Shown here: piece after piece, positions 57,776 through 64,000 of the stretch
Position numbering within the stretch: the stretch's first letter is position 1
Layout: each line of letters opens with the position of its first letter
Assembly (NCBI GenBank): GCA_025531455.1
Contig: JAMYHL010000010.1
Coordinates: forward strand, 1-64,000
Source of the DNA: Apiotrichum sp. Y4204
Lineage: Eukaryota > Basidiomycota > Tremellomycetes > Trichosporonales > Trichosporonaceae
Direction of reading: 5' to 3'
DNA: 64,000 bases
Made by a program: the position numbers and the translations under genes
The notes under the pieces: generated by a model
Databases searched by the model: none
The model's input: the letters and a program-made list of their open reading frames with translations, nothing else
What the model was told of the DNA's origin: nothing

Positions 57776-59960
57776 ATGTCCTCGGTCGACACCACCCCGC
57801 ACTACGAGAAGCCCGTTGGCGCGCCCGCGCCGATGACCGCCGCCGAGCGTCGCCGCGCCGCCCTCGCTGAAGTCGATGAGGCCAAGTTCTCCTGGTTCCA
57901 CGCCAAGGCGTGTCTGGTTGCCGGTGAGTGGAATTGGCTTGCCAAGACTTGGGAGGAGGGATGCGAGCCTTGGCGCTACTACCTCCATCCCACGTTCCAC
58001 GTTTGACTGTGTGGCACCAGTCACACAAGCCTCCTACCTGGCTGCCTCGGCTCCCAACGTGTCTCATGCACAGTGCTGACTCCAGGTGTGGGATTCTTCA
58101 CGGACGCTTATGACATCTTCGGTGAGTCTCCAATGGGCTTGGATGGGCATAGATGAAACTTGAGGATGTTTTCTTGTATTTTCCTTGATTTTTGTCGTAT
58201 TTTTTGGTTCATTTCTTGTGGCCCTGCCCTCGAGACATCTTCCACAACGACCTCACGTGTTTGAACTGGAACACCCCGGGCGGACCCCTCGTTTTATGTC
58301 CAAGCCACGCACACTGTCCGGTACAGCCATTGGCTAACCCTCAGGTATTTCCATGGCGGCGACCATGATTGGCTACGTGTACCACAACGGTGGCTCGAGC
58401 ACGGACAACCAGGACCTTGGTATCAAGGTCGCGCACTCGATCGGCACCTTTTTCGGCCAGATCCTGTTCGGTATTGTGAGTGAAGCTGTCTCAGTCCAGC
58501 TCTGACCGCAGGCAGCGGACCACCTCGGCCGTAAGAAGATGTACGGTTTCGAGCTCATGATCATCATCGGTGAGTCTTGCAAGTGCCGCTTGTGGCATTG
58601 TGGCATTGTGGCATTCGAATGTGGCACTAACTGTTCTCTCAGTCGGCACCCTCGGCCAGGCGCTTGCAGGCCACGCGCCGGGTATCTCCATCTACGGCGT
58701 GCTCATCATGTGGCGCTTCATCATGGGCATGGGTATCGGTGGTGACTACCCGCTCTCTGCGGTCATTACCTCCGAGTTTGCCGCCCGCCGTATCCGTGGT
58801 CGCATGATGACCGCCGTCTTCTCTGCCCAGGGCTGGGGTAACCTGTCGTGCGCGATCGTTGCTGTCATCGCCGTTGCTGGCTTCAAGAAGGGCATGCTCG
58901 CCGAGCCCGCCGACAACCTCAAGTCGATTGACCAGTGCTGGCGCACGCTCATCGGCGTCGGCATCGTCCCCGCAACGATAGCGCTCTACTTCCGCCTCAC
59001 GATCCCCGAGACTCCCCGCTACACCATGGACGTCGAGCGCAACATCAAGCAGGCGTCCCAGGACGTCGACACTTACCTCACCTCGGGCACCTACGTCGTC
59101 GACCCGATCCGCAACCACGAGCGCGCCGACCTGCCGCAGGCCTCGTGGTCCGACTTCTTCCGCCACTTTTCTCAGTGGAAGAACTTCCGCATTCTCTTCG
59201 GCACGGCGTACAACTGGTTTGCGCTCGATGTTGCCTTCTACGGTCTCGGTCTCAACTCTTCGTCCATCCTCAAAACCATCGGCTTTGGCAAGTACACCAA
59301 GGGCACGCCCGCTGTCAACCGCTACCAGACGCTGCACAACACCGCCGTCGGCAACATTGTCCTTGCGCTCGGCGGTCTCCTGCCCGGATACTACTTTGCC
59401 ATGGTCATGATTGACAAGTGGGGCCGCCGCCCGCTCCAGCTCATGGGCTTCTTCTTCCTCACCGTCATCTTCATCTGCATGGGCTTTGGCTACGACAAGA
59501 TGCAGGCCACCCCCGCCGGCCAGAAGGCCTTTGTGTTCCTCTACTGCATGGCCAACCTCTTCCAGAACTGGGGCCCCAACACCACCACCTTCATCATCCC
59601 CGGCGAGGCCTTCCCCACCCGCTACCGCTCGACCGCGCACGGCATCTCCGCCGCGTCCGGCAAGCTCGGCGCCATCGTCGCTCAGGTCGGCTTCTCCAAG
59701 CTCATCAACATCGGCGGCAGTGGCAAGTTCCTCAAGCACGTGAGTAGAGAGTGGAACCTGTCTTTAGTTCAAGCAAGTACTGACTTTTTCCCCAGATCAT
59801 GGAGATCTTCGCCTTCTTCATGCTCACGGGTCTCATCTGCACATACTTCTGCACGGACGAGACCATGGGCAAGACGCTCGAGGACCTCTCCCAGGAGGAC
59901 CAGGACAACTTTGTCAAGAGCTCAAACTTCGACCACCACTCGGACCAGGAGTCGGCGTAA
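57776..59960 (+). CDS. PHO84: PHO84-type inorganic phosphate:H+ symporter (major facilitator superfamily)
   Basis: Six exons: 57776-57923, 58086-58121 (36 nt), 58345-58475, 58512-58569, 58643-59739 and 59796-59960, giving 544 residues. The phase is consistent at every junction. The start is MSSVDTTPHYEKPVG. TM1 carries VAGVGFFTDAYDIFGIS, with the Asp typical of phosphate symporters. The A-like motif is AADHLGRKKMYG, the TM4 signature GMGIGGDYPLSAVITSEF, and the second half has YGLGLNSSSIL, MVMIDKWGRRPLQLMGFF and FIIPGEAFPTRYRSTAHGISAASGKLGA. Twelve transmembrane helices can be placed around a central cytosolic loop. The protein should import phosphate with protons at the plasma membrane and is normally induced by phosphate starvation. 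Relatives also transport glycerophosphodiesters, so the exact substrate is inferred. Confidence 0.96.
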
Positions 59961-62900
59961 ACACCAGTTCTCGGCTGGTCACTTTCTCCTTCCCTTCTGT
60001 TTCCCACTGCTCCACACTCCCTAGATTGCCACACTCCTAGTGTCCTTCCCCGAGCCTGCAAGGCTCGTATTCTGGTCGTATAATAGATAATGGATTAAAT
60101 TGCGGTTTTTTGCCCTGATGTTGTGGGCGACGGTGGAGCTGGCACAAACCAGCCAACGTACGAGAGCAGGAGCGAAAACAAGCACAACTGGGAGAGAAGA
60201 AGCTTCTCAATCGGAGAGGACACATGCGACCGATTTTGGCACGTCCGACTGCTCACGCAGGGTGGTTCGTTCATCGAGAGCGGCCCGTCCACCTTCCGCT
60301 TTTCCCACAGGCAGGCCTCAGTTCCGCGTCTGAGCGCCGAAGCATATTGGAAGCTACTTCCAGACAGAGGTCCTTGCCTCTGTACAGCCGCATGCAACGC
60401 TTCGCCGTTCAGATGAGGTATGATCGCGCTGGTGCCCGCAAGTCGAACATTAGTCTCAGTGGTAAGAACCATCCGGATTCAGACGTCGTCATTCATGCAT
60501 CCGATCAGTATCGCTAGCCGTGGCGCCGCACCTCAAAGCCCTCAGGAACGCCTAGCTTCTTCAGCTCGGCGTCGCCGACGTCCTGTTGTGTCTCGAGCGC
60601 GACCTTCTCAACGTCCGCAGCGGGCGGGCCGCGATGCAGGAACGAGGTGCTGTCGTGAGCTCAGTCGAGATGAGATGAGGGAAGGTGATTCGGAGTCTGA
60701 AACGAGTATGGACGCAGAACCACATCCAGAGGCACTGTACTCTCAGAAAGCAGTGTCCCGAGGCTATGTTCCACTGATGCATGGCAGGTTCCACTCATTT
60801 CGCCAGAGCTCAGTCAAACACGGTGTCCGCCGTCGCCGACTTTAGAGTGGGGGTTATTCCACATCCAGATCACGCGAGAAGCACGGCTGAGACAAGCCAC
60901 CTGCCGCAGGCGGAGAGAATGTGTGCAGAACAAGCAGAATGCGTGATGACAGGAGGGCGATGGTGGTGAGGGGCATGGCGCAGCGCGAATGTCTGATAAC
61001 ACGTCACGTGCAATGCACGCAGCCCCGCGCCTCTCTGACGGCGTCTGTCTTGACGTGAACACAGCGGCGGCCGGCTAAGGGGAGCCGCCGTTGTGGATTC
61101 AGAATTTTGGCATCCATTTCCCCCCTCCAGTCAGGCGTACCGGCTTCCACTACCCGAGCGAGGCTTTCTCCATCCGGACGTGGGCTCGTCATCAGGACTC
61201 ACAACTGTTTGAGCGCGTCGCTCGAACCGACGGCGAGGCCCTCGACCGAATCGTCGGGATGGTTATAGCACCATCCACGGATGCCGAGCCTCCGTGCTCT
61301 GTCGTTAGCCGATGTATGATCAGATCATGCTGAATAAGGAGTTCTGTACGGCGACTGATATGCATGTATAGCCCCCCATCGGGTGCGCCAGCGGCTAGCG
61401 GGGATGCATGAGCGCGTCTGCTGTGGAATGGAGAGAGTCCAGTGTTGGATAGTGGACAGTGGACTGATCGCCACAAGCCCTTCTCACTCCGATTTCACTA
61501 GGTTTGGAACATGGGACAGCGATGGGCGGCAATGATGGAATGATAGATAATGACAATAGGCGGCCGGATCAATGTGGCGCCACCGTTCCAGCTAGCTGTT
61601 CCAAGTTGCCAGACTTGTCTTCACATACCCGGCCGCGAGTCCAAGCAATCTTGCGGTCTTGCGATTGCTTGCGATCGTGCCTTGTTGCTGTGCGCGCTTG
61701 GGCCGGGATCCCGGCAGGTACCAGTATTATACTCACTCGCGTTGCGTGTACATCCGGAAACAGACGCCCTGGCATGTCAGTGGGATGTCCGAGAGGCCGA
61801 GAGTCGAGCCATGCCGCGCCAGCTGCAGGCGCGGGAATATGTGTTTGTTGCTGCCTGCTATCCTTCATCCCCAACCGGAATCGCGGAATCGCCGGAATGA
61901 TGGTGGTCACAACGTTGCGACATGTATTCGGAACAAGCCGCGCAACAGATCATGCACATCGGAGAGGTTCGATCTGGAAGGTATTCACCTGTACTACGCC
62001 CGTTCTGCGTCTCAGTCGTGATCCAGATCTACGCCCTGTGTAGGACGATAACATGGCTTACACTTTGAACTTGATGAGGTCCATGTTTTGCAGCTACAGG
62101 AATGGAATCCAGGGCTCTCCGCAGCGGGCAACGTTGGCCGTCAGTTTTGAGGGGGTGGCAACCAGAACCAAAGGGGCCCGCTGTGTGAATAGTAAGATAA
62201 AGCGGATGTCCTCCGCTGCTCGAGGACAATGGAAAGGGAAGGCAAAAGGGGGCGCCGTACGGAGAGGGAGGGGGCCCTTTTGCATTAACCTGGGGTCTGG
62301 TGTGTGCCAGTGTGGCCGGGAGCGCGGAGAGTCTCGGGCCGGTGCGGAGTCGGCGGGGACTGCAAAATGAGCGCCCTGGATGGGTCGGGGAGTGACGCGA
62401 CGGGGACAACAACGACAACAACAAAAGGCGGTGTGCGGGTGTGGATTGTGTGGATTGTTCTTCGGGCGACGGACAGTGTGGCTGTGGCGGGGCTGCGGCG
62501 ACGGATAAAACGACAAGAAGACTGACCACATCAGAAAACCTATCATTGAAATGTCTTTGACCCTGGCAAGGGCGGCTTATTTCCGCTGCTGCTCCGATAC
62601 CCTCGTAACGGAACCAATTTCCAGCGGGACTATATTCAGTCTGCCTGATCTCTAATTCGCTGGATTAACTGTTGCTTTGGTCAAGTGATGCTCTGTGATT
62701 AGGAACAGAGCGGCCGCTAATTAGGTTGGTTGTATGCGTGCGTCTGCCAAAATAGCCGGAATAAGCGGGGTGGCCGGGAGCCCGAGAGCCCGGGAGCCCG
62801 ATGGTGGGATCGGGAGATGGGAGGCGAGGTCCGAGGAGGCACAGCCAGTAGTGATGCTGTGATGCTGTGATGAGGTTTTGGTGGTTGCCGAGGAGATCCA

Positions 62901-63309
62901 GAGTCAGGTTCCACAACTCCGAAAGCGCCAAAGAGGCTGAGCTGTGGGCGGTGTAGCACCAGCAGCAGTGCTACAGTGTTGTTGTAGCCGCGGTGGGTGG
63001 CCACCCACTACTGGGAACAGAAGAGATCGAGTCATTTGCCCAACTTTGTTCGGATTGTGACGTTTCAAGCCAGGGAATATCAATCCACATCCCCGCTGCG
63101 GCGCCCACTCCAAGATCCCTCTGGACCTCCCTCCCCCACCGGCCACCCACTCACATCGATCCATATCCTGCTCTCACGACCACAATCTCTCACTCCTACT
63201 CCTACTCCGCATCTATTGTGCCGAACCAACCACACTACTTGATGGACTCTCGCACCACAGACCTCAACTTCTTCTCTTTTCACTTTCTCTCCCCTACCAT
63301 TCTGTGATC
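59961..63309. other. Intergenic region downstream of PHO84
   Basis: This 3.3 kb lies between the PHO84 stop and the last gene. CACGTG occurs at 61005-61010. The open frames at 60095-60845 and 61504-62546 overlap on both strands and have no recognisable product. About 63085-63300 is CT-rich and likely the leader of the next gene. Confidence 0.5.
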
Positions 63310-64000
63310 ATGAGGCAGCCCATGATCTCTTCCAACGTCACAAGGCTGCTGCAGCCGCAGCGCAGCCAGCTCTGCCGCCAACAACAACAGCTCCATCGCG
63401 CCTTTTCCACCCGTCTCTTCCCTCAGCCACCTCCCGACCCCCGCGGGGGAAAGCTGCGCTCAGCGTCTACACAGGCAAACAACACCGACTGGCTCTCATG
63501 GCTCAAAAAGTCGCCGCTCTCCACCTCGGTCGAGGCCGGCAACACCCGTCGCGCACTCATCTTTGCTGGTATGGTGAGTGGATCTGTTTGGGTGGCGTCC
63601 GCACGAGTAACGCTAACTTTTGCAGGGAAGCTACCCGCACACACCGACGTCACCCACACCGTCGTCCATGGCAGTATGGGAGGCAGCCTCTGAGGCACTC
63701 ATCTCCCCCGATGCGACGATAGGCTACTGGGACGACGGCATGGACGAATTTGCCGGAGCGGTCCTTGGAGGCGGTGGTCGTGGTATCCGCGGATGGCTAC
63801 GAGGCTGGGTTGAGGGGCGCACACTGGTGAGCATCAGCGGAGCTCCGATGGCACGCTGCGGATAATCACTGACACCCACAGGACGAGCTTATGGCACGCC
63901 CCGATGTGACTGCCGCGTTCATTCTCTCGTCCTCGATTGCGATCCTTGCAAGTGAACAGGTGAGTACGAGCGGTAGTCTCTTACCCCAAGAGCTATGGGA
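63310..64000 (+). CDS. Probable mitochondrial protein, 5' part only, family not recognised
   Basis: The gene is cut by the window edge. Three exons are visible: 63310-63573, 63626-63826 and 63882-63959, all phase 0, with the third ending at a GTGAGT donor that leads out of the window. That gives 181 residues. The first 40 residues (MRQPMISSNVTRLLQPQ then SQLCRQQQQLHRAFSTRLF) are rich in Arg, Gln and Ser without acids, and RAFSTRLF is typical of a mitochondrial presequence cleavage region. A second Met at residue 5 is an alternative start. The mature part has DWLSWLKKSPLS, SPDATIGYWDDGMDEFAG, a Gly-rich turn GGGGRGIRGW, and DVTAAFILSSSIAILASEQ. I do not recognise a family from this part. Confidence 0.75.

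Noticed and set aside
58639..59739. 366-residue open frame on - opposite the phosphate symporter
   Set aside because: The + strand exon carries clear transporter motifs and consistent splice phases. The antisense frame is a shadow.
60095..62546. Several 100-180-residue open frames between PHO84 and the last gene
   Set aside because: Overlapping frames on both strands with no homology, consistent with chance open frames in GC-rich DNA.
1..64000. tRNA genes, CRISPR arrays, intact transposons
   Set aside because: I looked for T-loop words such as GTTCGAATCC in both orientations, for phased 25-40 bp repeats, and for transposase or reverse-transcriptase motifs, and found none convincing.
1..64000. 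A biosynthetic or defence gene cluster
   Set aside because: Neighbouring genes belong to unrelated pathways, face in mixed directions and are separated by long intergenic regions. The RNAi gene stands alone without Dicer or RdRP in the window.

Overview
This is a nuclear segment of a fungus, almost certainly a basidiomycete yeast or dimorphic fungus. A tremellomycete of the Trichosporonales type is my best guess, from protein style and gene architecture rather than any search. The evidence is GC-rich coding DNA, many very short introns (32 to 60 nt where I could fix both ends), GTGAGT-type donors, pyrimidine-rich 5' leaders and typical fungal eukaryotic proteins. I see no bacterial, plasmid, viral or CRISPR features and no recognisable tRNA, rRNA or intact transposon.

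Layout. 1-249 (+) is the 3' end of a subtilisin-like (S8) protease. 605-1351 (-) is an AcpS-type phosphopantetheinyl transferase. 1695-5232 (-) is a full Argonaute with an RGG-rich insert. 7155-9486 (-) is an FGGY pentulose kinase. 12200-13846 (+) is a secreted, probably GPI-anchored aspartic protease. 14334-16789 (-) is a secreted type-B carboxylesterase/lipase. 18249-23347 (-) is a 1680-residue disordered protein of unknown function with an internally repeated motif module. 28224-30102 (-) is a B-type cyclin. 36091-39997 (+) is a CLC chloride channel/exchanger with CBS domains. 42545-46228 (+) is a diacylglycerol-lipase-like class 3 lipase. 47054-50614 (-) is the unfolded-protein-response sensor IRE1. 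52830-55141 (+) is the nucleolar PUF/CPL protein Puf6. 57776-59960 (+) is a PHO84-type phosphate:H+ symporter. 63310 to the window edge (+) is the start of a probable mitochondrial protein I do not recognise.

The genes are ordinary, mostly unrelated chromosomal genes and do not form a metabolic cluster. Some share a theme: the S8 protease, aspartic protease and esterase are secretory or nutritional enzymes, IRE1 guards the secretory pathway, and CLC and PHO84 are ion transporters. Intergenic distances are large for a fungus (up to 6 kb between the cyclin and CLC genes) and hold microsatellites, G-runs, short tandem repeats and E-box palindromes but no gene I can support. The most interesting items are the RGG insert in Argonaute, the three-fold motif module in the large disordered protein, the twin 12-bp E-box palindromes before PUF6, and the extremely short introns and exons.
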